From Betaproteobacteria bacterium (GTDB lineage Bacteria; Pseudomonadota; Gammaproteobacteria; Burkholderiales; SG8-41): a stretch of DNA of 64,000 nt. Positions within the stretch are counted from its first letter, which is position 1, and each line of letters begins with the position of its first letter. Location of the stretch: NCBI GenBank assembly GCA_029863175.1, contig JAOTVX010000002.1, positions 103,401 to 167,400 on the forward strand. Direction: 5' to 3'. Positions 35,304 through 43,540 of the stretch are shown in pieces. Under the pieces are notes generated by a model, which had not been told where the DNA came from, did not search any database, and saw only the letters and a list, made by a program, of their open reading frames with translations. A program made the translations under genes and the position numbers.

Positions 35304-36329
35304 TCAGTCCTTCACATTGCGGGTGAACTCGACGAAGGCATCGAGCTTTCTCCGCGCCGCGCCGCTCGCCATCACTGTGAGGGCCTTTTCCACCCCTGCG
35401 CTCAGCGTCGGCGCCAGCCCGGCGACATAGATGCTGGCCCCGGCGTTGAAGGCGACGACATCGCGCGCCGCGCTCGGTTCGTTGCCGAACGCACTCAGCA
35501 CCAATGTCTTCGACTGCTCGACGCCTTCGACCCTGATGGCCGCCACATCGTGCACGCCGAGACCGAAATCCTGCGGCGCGATGGTGTATTCGGTGATGTT
35601 CCCGTCTCTTAATTCCGCCACCATGGTCGGGCCGGAGATCGAGATCTCGTCGAGGCCCTCGGCGCCGTGCACGATCATCACGCGCCGGCTCCCCAGACGT
35701 TGCAGGACACGGGCCTGAATGCCGACGAGATCACGGTGAAACACGCCCATGACCTGTTGCCTGGCGCCCGCGGGGTTGGTCAGCGGCCCGAGGATGTTGA
35801 AGATCGTCTTCACACCCAGCTCGCGGCGCACCGGCGCAGCGTGCTTCATGGCGCTGTGGTGATTGGGCGCGAACATGAATCCCACGCCGACTTCCGCGAT
35901 GGAACGCGCCACCTGCTCCGGCTTGAGGTTGATGTTGGCGCCGAGCGCCTCGAGCACGTCGGCGCTCCCCGACTTGCTCGAGACGGAGCGGCCCCCGTGC
36001 TTGGCGATCTTCGCGCCGGCCGCTGCCGCGGCAAACATTGCCGCGGTGGAAATGTTGAAGCTGTGAGAGGCATCCCCGCCGGTGCCGCAGGTGTCAATGA
36101 GATGGGGCTCGTCCGGCACCGGCACCTTGGTCGCGAACTCGCGCATGACCTCCGCCGCGGCGGCGATCTCGCCAATCGTCTCTTTCTTGACGCGCAGGCC
36201 GGCAATGATCGCCGCGATCAGGACCGGAGAGACCTCCCCGCTCATGATGGCGCGCATGAGCGAGAGCATCTCCTCGCGGAAGATCTCGCGGTGCTCGATG
36301 ATCCGCGCCAGCGCTTCCTGTGGCGTCAT
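35304..36329 (-). CDS. trpD: Anthranilate phosphoribosyltransferase
   Basis: A 341-residue TrpD, which joins anthranilate to PRPP. Conserved stretches: [52 protein letters not shown] (PRPP and anthranilate binding), [37 protein letters not shown] and [12 protein letters not shown]. Its first four bases overlap the trpG stop (ATGA), indicating coupled translation. Confidence 0.97.
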   Translation of the reverse strand: MTPQEALARIIEHREIFREEMLSLMRAIMSGEVSPVLIAAIIAGLRVKKETIGEIAAAAEVMREFATKVPVPDEPHLIDTCGTGGDASHSFNISTAAMFAAAAAGAKIAKHGGRSVSSKSGSADVLEALGANINLKPEQVARSIAEVGVGFMFAPNHHSAMKHAAPVRRELGVKTIFNILGPLTNPAGARQQVMGVFHRDLVGIQARVLQRLGSRRVMIVHGAEGLDEISISGPTMVAELRDGNITEYTIAPQDFGLGVHDVAAIRVEGVEQSKTLVLSAFGNEPSAARDVVAFNAGASIYVAGLAPTLSAGVEKALTVMASGAARRKLDAFVEFTRNVKD

Positions 36330-36898
36330 TCGCGGCCTCCGTGAAGAAAGTTATCGAGGAGCCGATGGCCGTGCTCGGTCAGGATGGCCTCGGGATGGAA
36401 CTGCACGCCCTCGACCGCGAGCGTCTTGTGACGCACGCCCATGATCTCGCCATCATCGGTCCAGGCGCTCACTTCCAGGCAGTCCGGAAGGCTGGCCCGC
36501 TCGATAACCAGTGAATGATAGCGCGTCGCAATGAAGGCATCGGGCAGGCCGCAGAACACGCCGCGGCCGTCGTGATGGATCGGCGAGGTCTTGCCATGCA
36601 TGAGCCGCCGCGCATGGACGATCCTGCCGCCGAACGCCTGTCCGATGCTTTGATGACCGAGACACACGCCGAGCACAGGGATCTTGCCTGCGAACTCGCC
36701 GATCAACGGCACCGAGATGCCCGCCTCATTCGGCGTGCAGGGTCCGGGTGAAATCACGATTTGCGCCGGCCCCGCCCGCGCGATGTCCTCAAGCGTGATC
36801 TCGTCGTTGCGGAATACCTTCACGTCTTCCCCCAGCTCGCCAAGGTACTGCACGAGGTTGTAAGTGAAGGAATCGTAATTGTCGATCATCAAGACCAT
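36326..36898 (-). CDS. trpG: Anthranilate synthase component II (glutamine amidotransferase)
   Basis: A 190-residue class I glutamine amidotransferase, which gives ammonia to TrpE. It has [22 protein letters not shown] at the start, the nucleophile Cys in [18 protein letters not shown], and the His/Glu pair in [14 protein letters not shown]. It may also serve PabB for folate synthesis. Normally it directly follows trpE; here about 4.1 kb of unrelated genes separate the two. With a terminator upstream at 37171, trpGDC needs its own promoter. Confidence 0.96.
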   Translation of the reverse strand: MVLMIDNYDSFTYNLVQYLGELGEDVKVFRNDEITLEDIARAGPAQIVISPGPCTPNEAGISVPLIGEFAGKIPVLGVCLGHQSIGQAFGGRIVHARRLMHGKTSPIHHDGRGVFCGLPDAFIATRYHSLVIERASLPDCLEVSAWTDDGEIMGVRHKTLAVEGVQFHPEAILTEHGHRLLDNFLHGGRE

Positions 36899-37170
36899 AT
36901 GCGACCTAACCTGCTAATTTATAAGAGAACGCTATATGCGAGGTGCGTTTCTTACCCGATTATGTAATTGAAAACCGCCGTTGTACGCCCGGCGTGGCGA
37001 GGATATGTTTAGGCGCGGGGCGAGCGCCAGCGCCAGAGAATGGACAGCCGAAGGGTGCGGTGATCATCCATAGCGGGGATTCTACATCGAACTCATACGC
37101 TCGCGCGTATGCTGCGCAGCCGACCACCCTGCTTGCCCTCGCAGCCTACAGCGCCTCGACACGTCACCCC
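36899..37170. other. Region upstream of trpG
   Basis: No gene is visible between trpG and the terminator at 37171. The first 80 bases are AT-rich and on the minus strand contain TATAAA (about 36921), a candidate -10 for trpGDC without a convincing -35. The rest is GC-rich without open frames of interest. Confidence 0.4.
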
Positions 37171-37194
37171 AAACAAAACCCCGCCGAAGCGGGG
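37171..37194 (-). terminator. Rho-independent terminator after the coiled-coil gene
   Basis: On the minus strand CCCCGC, CTTCG-type loop, GCGGGG (37194-37179) is followed by TTTTGTTT. It lies 35 bp after the stop of the gene at 37230 and so separates the island from trpG. Confidence 0.92.
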
Positions 37195-37229
37195 TCTGTG
37201 TTACTCCTCTCAGGCGCAAAAATACCAAC

Positions 37230-37970
37230 TCATTGGCGACTCTGGCACTCCACGAATCCATCTCGCGACTGTTGATTGCGGCACCAGGTGGCCATTGAAG
37301 CGATGTAGGCGTCGGGACGAAAGGTTCTTGCGATTACCAGGTACTCTTGGGCGGTTGTCCGATTATCTACCACAGCGATGCTCGCATAGTAGCCGTTGCG
37401 GAGATAGATTTCAGCCGCTGGGATACCTTTCTTGGATGCGCGCGCGATTTCGTCCTGCGCCGCCGCAACGGATGTGTCGCTGCCAAACACCACGCCCCAG
37501 CCACCACTCGTGCTGAGAGCCGACTGTGCCTTTTCTACAAGCGGCGCATTGGAGGCGATGGTCGACCTCACTGCGGCAGCCGCCTGTGTAGAGGCTGCCG
37601 TAGCTTGGCGGTTCTCTTCTTCAAGCTTGCGGATTGACGCCTTAATGGTCTGATCATCGGTGCGCGCCCGCGCTTCTCCCAGCGCTTGGGTGGTCTTATC
37701 GAGTTGAGCCCTCAGATCCGTGATGGTGGATTGGGCATTCTTGAGCGCATCGTCGGCCTGAAGGAGGTTTGCCTTCCACTTGAGGCCGGCGAAGCTGCCC
37801 TCCTCGAAGCCCGCCTTGGTGAGGATGGAATTGAATGTGGCTGGAAACACAAGCAAGAGAATAGCCACAGCGAAAAGTGCGAAGTCACGAAGAAGTGCAA
37901 AGGCGTCTTTCGCTATCGCAACGCCTGAGGCCAACGGGCTCGCTTGGTTGCTCGGGCCTAGTTCTGCCAT
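37230..37970 (-). CDS. Hypothetical membrane-anchored coiled-coil protein
   Basis: A 246-residue protein I do not recognise. It has a short N-terminus, one hydrophobic segment (DFALFAVAILLLVFPATFNSIL, about residues 29-50), a coiled coil (residues 72-145, DDALKNAQSTITDLRAQLDKTT, IRKLEEENRQAT) and a compact C-terminal part (GWGVVFGSDTSVAAAQDEIARASKKG, AEIYLRNGYYASIAVVDNRTTAQEYLVIAR) that resembles a small SPOR-like or sensor domain. Base composition is less GC-rich than neighbours. It has an own terminator, and an attC-like segment lies just upstream of its start, which fits a captured gene cassette. Confidence 0.6.
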   Translation of the reverse strand: MAELGPSNQASPLASGVAIAKDAFALLRDFALFAVAILLLVFPATFNSILTKAGFEEGSFAGLKWKANLLQADDALKNAQSTITDLRAQLDKTTQALGEARARTDDQTIKASIRKLEEENRQATAASTQAAAAVRSTIASNAPLVEKAQSALSTSGGWGVVFGSDTSVAAAQDEIARASKKGIPAAEIYLRNGYYASIAVVDNRTTAQEYLVIARTFRPDAYIASMATWCRNQQSRDGFVECQSRQ

Positions 37971-37986
37971 ATCTCAGTCTCCTGAT

Positions 37987-38227
37987 CTCTAACGTTTCGC
38001 GCTCGCCTGCGCCCGCACGTGTGCCGCCCGCTCGCGGGCGCCGGTGTGGATTGGGTGGCTAGAAGGCCTCAAGTTAATGTGCAAAACATACCGCCCGTGC
38101 ACTTAAACTGGAGCGTCATTTTCAGCCGCACCAACGTCGGCTTCCCCCCAGCCACCGGGCTTGCGCCCCGTGGACTCGCCGGATGCGGTGCCGTCGTTCC
38201 TTGGCAAGGGATTCTTTCTTGTTAGGC
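37987..38227 (-). other. attC-like segment(s) between two island genes
   Basis: Read on the minus strand the block starts GCCTAAC (38227-38221, overlapping the stop of the preceding gene) and ends CGTTAGAG (about 37994-37987), the core-site pattern of integron attC sites. An inner AAGCCGAC ... GCGGCTGAA followed by CTCCAGTTTAAG (about 38112-38102) resembles the 3' half of a first site of about 126 nt, leaving about 115 nt for a second one. No integrase gene is in the window. The core matches are imperfect, so this is tentative. Confidence 0.35.
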
Positions 38228-39010
38228 ATTCTTGTCTGCCCGTAGTTGGGTCTGCGTTGAACTCTCGAACTCGCGCCTTTCAAATGAGCCGTCATTCTTC
38301 CTCGATTCTTTGACTTCTCTTTTCTTGCTGTATTGTGGCCTCGCTAGATACGCCAGATACGCCCAAGCCGCAGAAGTAACTAGAATCACTCCACCAATTC
38401 CTTTGGCAGATATCTCAGCACCAGCAATCTTGATCAACGCCGAATCCCCGCTCTGCAAGCCGAGCACAAAAACCAGCGCCCCGACCAGAATCGACAATAT
38501 TCCTCCCATGGCTAACACGACTGATATCGCGGTTTTAGCCTTAATGTACGCAACATCAATTTCGTTTGATAAGTTGCTGTTGAATTTGTCCATATTAAAG
38601 ATCACCTCTGCTCTTATAGCTGGTCGGTGTGCTTGCAAATAGCCGTCGGTCTCGTCGAATACCTGTTTATCTAAATCCGCGCGGCTAGGTCTTATTCCTG
38701 TGACATAGACCAGAAAATCCACATTGATCTGAAGCCGACCAAGAACCTCCAACAGACATAACCCCTCTATGATTAGGGGTCGCTTGCCTCTTGATGCGTT
38801 CTTGATCGATGACAGATCGAGATTCTCAACAAAACCGCCTTTTTTCGGATTAAGATAATCATCTAAGTGAATACAAGCGTAGCCGGTTTGCAGTGAAAGC
38901 CTTGTGGCCACGGCGGTTTTTCCAGCCCCCAAATACCCATCCACTCCAATAATCGACGCTCCTCTATTATTAACCGCGCATATCAAATCGGAAATAGAAG
39001 CTACTTCCAT
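38222..39010 (-). CDS. P-loop kinase-like domain fused to two membrane helices
   Basis: A 262-residue protein of unknown function. Residues 1-140 look like a uridine-kinase-type P-loop NTPase: Walker A GVDGYLGAGKTAVA, then CIHLDDYLNP (a possible substrate Asp pair) and PLIIEGLCLLEVLGRL. Residues 170-240 contain two hydrophobic helices (ISVVLAMGGILSILVGALVFVLGL and GIGGVILVTSAAWAYLAYLA) and a charged tail follows. The gene is clearly more AT-rich than its surroundings, a sign of transfer. Its TAA stop lies inside the attC-like GCCTAAC. It starts ATG 39010. Confidence 0.6.
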   Translation of the reverse strand: MEVASISDLICAVNNRGASIIGVDGYLGAGKTAVATRLSLQTGYACIHLDDYLNPKKGGFVENLDLSSIKNASRGKRPLIIEGLCLLEVLGRLQINVDFLVYVTGIRPSRADLDKQVFDETDGYLQAHRPAIRAEVIFNMDKFNSNLSNEIDVAYIKAKTAISVVLAMGGILSILVGALVFVLGLQSGDSALIKIAGAEISAKGIGGVILVTSAAWAYLAYLARPQYSKKREVKESRKNDGSFERREFESSTQTQLRADKNA

Positions 39011-39106
39011 GTGTCAGTCGGCATGCCTAGCAGTGATTGCAGAGACTGCCGTGCCTCTTCATCGCGGGGTTTTTGTTTGCGTTGCTATGGATTCTCTGCG
39101 CCACTG

Positions 39107-39922
39107 TCACCACGGCACCGGGCGACAATGTGACGAACCAGCCGCGGCAGGGTAGTCCCTGAGCATTTGCAGGATCTCCGCGTGAACAGTGGGTGTGGCC
39201 GCCAGGCAATGCCCGCCGTGGGCGGTCGGATTGCCATCGAGATCGGTGAATACGCCGCCGGCCTCTTCGATGATCGGTTTCACCGCGGCGGTATCCCAGA
39301 TCGACATTTCGGGGTCGAGCATGGCCTGGGCGCGCCCCATGGCAACCAGAGCGTAGCCATAGCAATCGCCCCACCCCCGCTGGAGCGGAAAACGCTTGAA
39401 GGATTCTGCGCAAAAATCAGGCCGCACGTTCCATAGGAACGCGGGACTGGTGGTGCAAAACAAAGTCTCCGCCCGGCTGGCCGCATCGGCCACACGGATC
39501 GGTTCGCCGTTCATCCACGCGCCGCAGCCAACGGCAGCGCCGATCGTTTGTTCCAGCGCCGGCAAATGGATCACACCCACGCGGCTTTCCTGGTTTCGTT
39601 CCAGGGCGATCAAAACGCCATAGAAAGGAACGCCGCGGATAAACGATTTGGTGCCGTCGATGGGGTCGATGATCCATTGATATTCGGCGCCGGGATTTTC
39701 CGCGCCGCGCTCTTCGCCCAAAAGACCGTGATTGGGGAACTGGGCCCTGATCTGGGCGCGGATATGCTCTTCCGCCTCGCGGTCGGCGATCGTTACAGGA
39801 GTCAGATCGCCTTTTCGTTCGAAATCGACCTGGCCCCCGTAATAGCGCAGCGTGATTTCTCCAGCCTGCTGAGCCAGCGATTCCGCGAGCGCCAATGTTT
39901 CCTTCAGATCCAATTCCGACAC
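39107..39922 (-). CDS. Inositol-monophosphatase-family phosphatase, HisN-like
   Basis: A 271-residue Li-sensitive-type phosphatase. Metal ligands are visible: GEERG (Glu), WIIDPIDGTKSFIRGVPFYG (Asp, Asp) and SIWDTAAVKPIIEEAGG (Asp). The wording fits histidinol-phosphatase of the HisN type, but inositol or PAP phosphatase activity cannot be excluded. It lies in the island between trpG and trpE; a histidine gene there would be unusual. The last residues (AAGSSHCRPVPW) depart from family sequences, suggesting the 3' end was replaced at a junction. Confidence 0.8.
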   Translation of the reverse strand: MSELDLKETLALAESLAQQAGEITLRYYGGQVDFERKGDLTPVTIADREAEEHIRAQIRAQFPNHGLLGEERGAENPGAEYQWIIDPIDGTKSFIRGVPFYGVLIALERNQESRVGVIHLPALEQTIGAAVGCGAWMNGEPIRVADAASRAETLFCTTSPAFLWNVRPDFCAESFKRFPLQRGWGDCYGYALVAMGRAQAMLDPEMSIWDTAAVKPIIEEAGGVFTDLDGNPTAHGGHCLAATPTVHAEILQMLRDYPAAAGSSHCRPVPW

Positions 39923-40019
39923 GGCCGACTCCTATTCTCCATTGCGTTTTGCGCGAAAACGTGCCACTGCCGTCCACATCTCAAACGAAAGCGGCCAGCA
40001 ATCTTGCAAGAATCCATTT

Positions 40020-40910
40020 TCAAGCGGTTGCCGGCGGTGTGGCACAGACTTGCTCGTAGCGATAGCGCTGCTTCAACAAGCCATTGTATTCGTAGACATC
40101 CAGCGTTTTTTCATAGGCCGCATGCGTAATTCCCACATGCGGCGTCCAGCAGCCAAGCTGCTGATACGTTGCGATGCAATCGGCAAGAACCTTTTCATCG
40201 ATATCGGGAAAATACGGTTTCTCCGCCTTGGCAATCTCGGTGGCCGGCGTCTCGTTCATGTAGGTCCGGGTCTTTTTGTAGGCACGCATGAATGCTTTCG
40301 CCATATCTGTTTCAAGCCACTCACGGGTCGCCGCAAGGCTGGAAAAACCGCAGGGTCCGATCTGTTTGCCAACTTGGGCCACGATATGTCCGATGCCATC
40401 GGCTTGCAGTTGCTGCGGGAACGGACCCTGTTGCTGAACATACTGCCCCTGGCCGTGACGGAAGGCCTGGTCGATTTCGGCGGCACCGCCGGGGCAGATG
40501 GGTTTTATTTTGCTGAAATCGATGCCTGCCTTGTGGCAGGCGTATTTGAACATGTCGAGCGGCTGCCCCCCCTTGAACATAACGACTTCGGCGCCTTCCA
40601 GCTTGTCCCAGGTGAAGGCGGGATCCGCCTCGCGTCCAGTGAGAAAGAACCCGTCCATCTCGTTGATCTGGGCGAAATGGACTGCGGCCGGCGTCTCGCC
40701 CTTATTGAGTGACGTGAACCCCTGGCTCAGGGCCGATTGAACGACGTGAGCGGAGCCCTCTTCCAAGGCAGCAAGCGCCGAGACGCCCGGCGGCGAAACC
40801 GACCACTGCGGATCTAGACCTTCAGCTTTGAGGAATCCGCCCGACATCGTCGAAATGAGTGGCGAGTAGAAAGCGGAAAATAAAGTGAACTGGATGCTGA
40901 TTTTGTCCAT
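40020..40910 (-). CDS. NMT1/THI5-like substrate-binding protein lacking a signal peptide
   Basis: A 296-residue protein with the fold of ABC-transporter binding proteins for sulfonates or pyrimidine precursors (SGGFLKAEGLDPQWSVSPPGVSALAALEEGSAHVVQSALSQG; later HFAQINEMDGFFLTGRE and GPCGFSSLAATREWLETDMAKAFM). It starts MDKISIQFTLFSAFYSP with no signal peptide or lipobox, so either the binding protein works in the cytoplasm or it is an enzyme like yeast THI5, which makes the thiamine pyrimidine. No permease or ATPase gene is adjacent. It is part of the island between trpG and trpE. Confidence 0.7.
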   Translation of the reverse strand: MDKISIQFTLFSAFYSPLISTMSGGFLKAEGLDPQWSVSPPGVSALAALEEGSAHVVQSALSQGFTSLNKGETPAAVHFAQINEMDGFFLTGREADPAFTWDKLEGAEVVMFKGGQPLDMFKYACHKAGIDFSKIKPICPGGAAEIDQAFRHGQGQYVQQQGPFPQQLQADGIGHIVAQVGKQIGPCGFSSLAATREWLETDMAKAFMRAYKKTRTYMNETPATEIAKAEKPYFPDIDEKVLADCIATYQQLGCWTPHVGITHAAYEKTLDVYEYNGLLKQRYRYEQVCATPPATA

Positions 40911-40923
40911 GTCGCTGTACCTT

Positions 40924-41068
40924 TCATGTGCCGGCGGCTGCCAATTTCTTGGAGACCATCCTAATGTATTGTTTGATCCTACCCACGTTTAGTGGACACC
41001 TTAAATTCAACCTGTTGATTCTCTGCTTCATCACCGGGACGTTGAAATTGAGTAGCAAACCGCTCCAT
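40924..41068 (-). other. Island junction with possible insertion-sequence end
   Basis: Between the NMT1-like gene and trpE the plus strand contains TTTAGTGGACACC (about 40987-40999), a pattern common at the tips of some IS elements, inside an AT-rich stretch unlike trpE. No transposase domain is recognisable, so this may be a relic of the event that brought the island in. Confidence 0.3.
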
Positions 41069-42544
41069 CTAGTCCATTTGGGTATCGAGGCCAGACTCCG
41101 CCATCTCCGCGGCACGGAGCAGCGCCCTGGCCTTGTTCTGGGTCTCCTGCCACTCCGCCTCGGGTTGCGAATCCGCCACGATGCCACCGCCGGCCTGGAC
41201 GTAGAGCGTGCCATCCTTGACGACCGCGGTGCGCAATGCGATCGCCACGTCCATGCTGCCGTGAAAGCCGAGGTAGCCGACCGCGCCGGCGTAGATGCCG
41301 CGCTTCACCGGCTCGAGCTCATCGATGATCTCCATCGCGCGCACCTTGGGCGCGCCGGAGACTGTGCCTGCGGGAAACGTCGCCCGCAGGACATCAATTG
41401 CGTTGAGCCCGGGCTTCAGCGCGCCCTCCACGTTCGAGACGATGTGCATCACGTGCGAATAGCGCTCGACCACCATCTGCTCGGTGACCTTTACGCTTCC
41501 CGTGCGCGCCACGCGCCCGCTATCGTTGCGTCCCAGATCGACCAGCATGATGTGCTCAGCGAGCTCTTTCTCATCGGCGAGCAACTCCTTCTCGAGCGCC
41601 GCATCCTCGGCGGGCGTGGCCCCGCGGCGCCGGGTTCCTGCGATCGGCCTCACCGTCACCGTATCGCCCTCGAGCCGCGCCAGAATCTCGGGCGAGGCCC
41701 CGACGACATGAAAGCCTTCGAAGTCGAAGTAGTACATGTACGGCGAGGGATTGATCGTGCGCAGCGCGCGGTACAAAGCCAGTGGCGTGGCCCGGAACGG
41801 CTTCGTCATTCTTTGCGACGGGACGACCTGCATGACGTCTCCGTCGTAGACGTAGCGCTTCGCACGCTCCACCGCGGCATGGTAGGCGGCTTGGCCGAAA
41901 CCGGAGACGGCTGGCGCGGAAGGCCCGCGCGCGTCCGGCGGTATCTCGACCGGGGCGCGCAGTTGGGCCACGAGTTGCTTGAGCCGTGCGCGCGCGCCCT
42001 GGAACGCGCCCGCTTTTCCTGGCTCGGCGTACACGACAAGCGTCAGCTTCCCCGACAGATTGTCCACGATCGCGATTTCCTCGGAGACGAGCAGCAGGAT
42101 ATCGGGCGCTCCGATCGGATCGGGTTTGTGGGTGCCCGCAAGACGGCGCTCGATGTAGCGCACGGTATCGTAGCCAAAGTAGCCCACGAGCCCGCCGCAG
42201 AACCGGGGAAGGCTCGCGTCCTGCGCCACTTTGAAGCGGGCGAGATAGTCGTTGACGTAGGCGAGCGGATCGCCGGTCTGCGTGCTGGCCACGGCCTGCT
42301 TGCCGCGGAACTCGGTACAGGTATTGCCACGCACCTCGATGCGCGTCTGCGCGGGCAGGCCGATGAACGAGTAGCGACCGAAACGCTCGCCGCCGACCAC
42401 GGATTCCAGCAGATAGCTGTAAGGCCGGTTGGCGAGCTTGAGGTAGATCGACAGCGGCGTGTCGAGATCCGCGAAGGTCTCGAGCACCACCGGAACCCGG
42501 TCATAACCGGCACGGGCGAGCCGGTCGAATTCAACTTCAGTCAT
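41069..42544 (-). CDS. trpE: Anthranilate synthase component I
   Basis: A 491-residue chorismate-binding enzyme, which makes anthranilate with TrpG. The C-terminal half carries the catalytic signatures GDVMQVVPSQRMTKPF, NPSPYMYYFDF, RPIAGTRRRG, DEKELAEHIMLVDLGRNDSGRV and the closing FHGSMDVAIALRTAVVKDGTLYVQAGGGIVADSQPEAEWQET. The N-terminal feedback site is seen as LESVVGGERFGRYSFIG (the LLES-type Trp-binding motif). A Trp-rich small frame lies just upstream. The partner trpG is 4.1 kb away. Confidence 0.97.
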   Translation of the reverse strand: MTEVEFDRLARAGYDRVPVVLETFADLDTPLSIYLKLANRPYSYLLESVVGGERFGRYSFIGLPAQTRIEVRGNTCTEFRGKQAVASTQTGDPLAYVNDYLARFKVAQDASLPRFCGGLVGYFGYDTVRYIERRLAGTHKPDPIGAPDILLLVSEEIAIVDNLSGKLTLVVYAEPGKAGAFQGARARLKQLVAQLRAPVEIPPDARGPSAPAVSGFGQAAYHAAVERAKRYVYDGDVMQVVPSQRMTKPFRATPLALYRALRTINPSPYMYYFDFEGFHVVGASPEILARLEGDTVTVRPIAGTRRRGATPAEDAALEKELLADEKELAEHIMLVDLGRNDSGRVARTGSVKVTEQMVVERYSHVMHIVSNVEGALKPGLNAIDVLRATFPAGTVSGAPKVRAMEIIDELEPVKRGIYAGAVGYLGFHGSMDVAIALRTAVVKDGTLYVQAGGGIVADSQPEAEWQETQNKARALLRAAEMAESGLDTQMD

Positions 42545-42588
42545 GGGTCACTCCAGTACAGAAAACGGGACGACAGCGGGCAACGCGT

Positions 42589-42684
42589 CTAACGCGTACG
42601 CCAGACCACAGGCAAACGGCGCCAGGATCGCCAGCGGCGCGGCGCGATTGTCTGCGGCTTCGTTCCACAATCTGCGTGGTGCAT
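42589..42684 (-). CDS. Candidate Trp-rich leader peptide upstream of trpE
   Basis: A 31-codon frame (starts MHHADCG) between gph and trpE contains three Trp codons close together near its end (RRWRSW, then VVWRTR). Its stop lies 45 nt before the trpE start. Trp-rich leader peptides regulate trp operons by attenuation in other proteobacteria. I remember similar RRWRSW-type small frames at this place in betaproteobacteria but cannot verify it. A short stem (ACGCG/CGCGT) spans the stop codon; no strong terminator hairpin is obvious. Confidence 0.5.
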   Translation of the reverse strand: MHHADCGTKPQTIAPRRWRSWRRLPVVWRTR

Positions 42685-42698
42685 GACCAAGTTGATAA

Positions 42699-43412
42699 TT
42701 AGACCTTTTGAATCAGCCGGGTGGCTTCAAATAGCGACGCTACTATAGCATCAACATCGAGTGCCCGCACGTCCTGGCCCTCGTTGTAGCCATAGGACAC
42801 GCAGAAGACCGGACAACCGGCGGCGCGTGCCGCCTCGGCATCGTTCATCGAGTCGCCGACCATCAGCATCTCGCCCGGCGAGATTCCAAAATGGTGACAG
42901 GCGTAAAGCAGCGGAGCCGGATCGGGCTTTTTTTGCGGCAGCGTATCGCCCGCGATCACCTGAACAAAGTAGTGTGCAATCCCGAGCTGCTCGAGTAGCG
43001 GTAAGGTAAACTGGCCCGCCTTGTTCGTCACGCAAGCAAGCGGCAGGTGCGCCGCGCGCAGTGCGTCGAGACCTTCCATCACACCCGGGAAAATCGTGGT
43101 GTGCTTGCCGTTGACTGCCAGATAGCAGCGCTCGAATACCGGTAGCGCCGTATCAAGCACGCTCTTGTGCACGGCGCCGTCCAGCGTACCGGCCAGCGCG
43201 CGCTCGACGAGCCGGGGAATGCCCTTGCCGACGAACGTCCGGATCGCCGACTCGGGAAGATCCGGTCGTCCCAGCTCGCGCAGCATCAGGCTGGCCGCAA
43301 CGGCGAGGTCCGGCACGCTGTCAGCCAGCGTGCCATCCAGATCGATCGTTACCGCCTTTACGCGCAACGGAAACCGCTGGTTCGTTTTCACCACAGAGAT
43401 ACTGACGCGCAA
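42699..43412 (-). CDS. gph: Phosphoglycolate phosphatase (HAD family)
   Basis: A 237-residue haloacid-dehalogenase-fold phosphatase. The nucleophile motif is IDLDGTLADSVPD, motif II is CVTNKAG, and motifs III/IV are KPDPAPLLYACHHFGISPGEMLMVGDSMNDAEAARAAG. It removes phosphoglycolate from DNA repair or Rubisco side reactions. The order rpe, gph, trpE is the usual one. The first residues before VKAVTIDLDGTL look loose, so a start at an internal codon is possible. Confidence 0.93.
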   Translation of the reverse strand: MRVSISVVKTNQRFPLRVKAVTIDLDGTLADSVPDLAVAASLMLRELGRPDLPESAIRTFVGKGIPRLVERALAGTLDGAVHKSVLDTALPVFERCYLAVNGKHTTIFPGVMEGLDALRAAHLPLACVTNKAGQFTLPLLEQLGIAHYFVQVIAGDTLPQKKPDPAPLLYACHHFGISPGEMLMVGDSMNDAEAARAAGCPVFCVSYGYNEGQDVRALDVDAIVASLFEATRLIQKV

Positions 43413-43430
43413 AGAGAATGGTGGAAATAG

Positions 43431-43460
43431 AACCGGCAGAATTTCAGTATTATGCCGGTT
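43431..43460. terminator. Hairpin between rpe and gph
   Basis: AACCGGCA (43431-43438) and TGCCGGTT (43453-43460) form an 8-bp stem with a 14-nt loop in the 128-bp gap between rpe and gph. Only a weak T-rich sequence follows on either strand. Confidence 0.45.
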
Positions 43461-43540
43461 AAGAAAAGTCGAAGCGTTCCGTCAGGGTGACATTCCTGTT
43501 GCGGTTCCTGAGATCCCAAGTGCCTTCTGCGCGGCCGCGG

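Noticed and set aside
40928..42592. 554-codon open frame on the plus strand
   Set aside because: It lies antisense to trpE with shadow codon composition and no recognisable domain; long antisense frames are common in GC-rich DNA.
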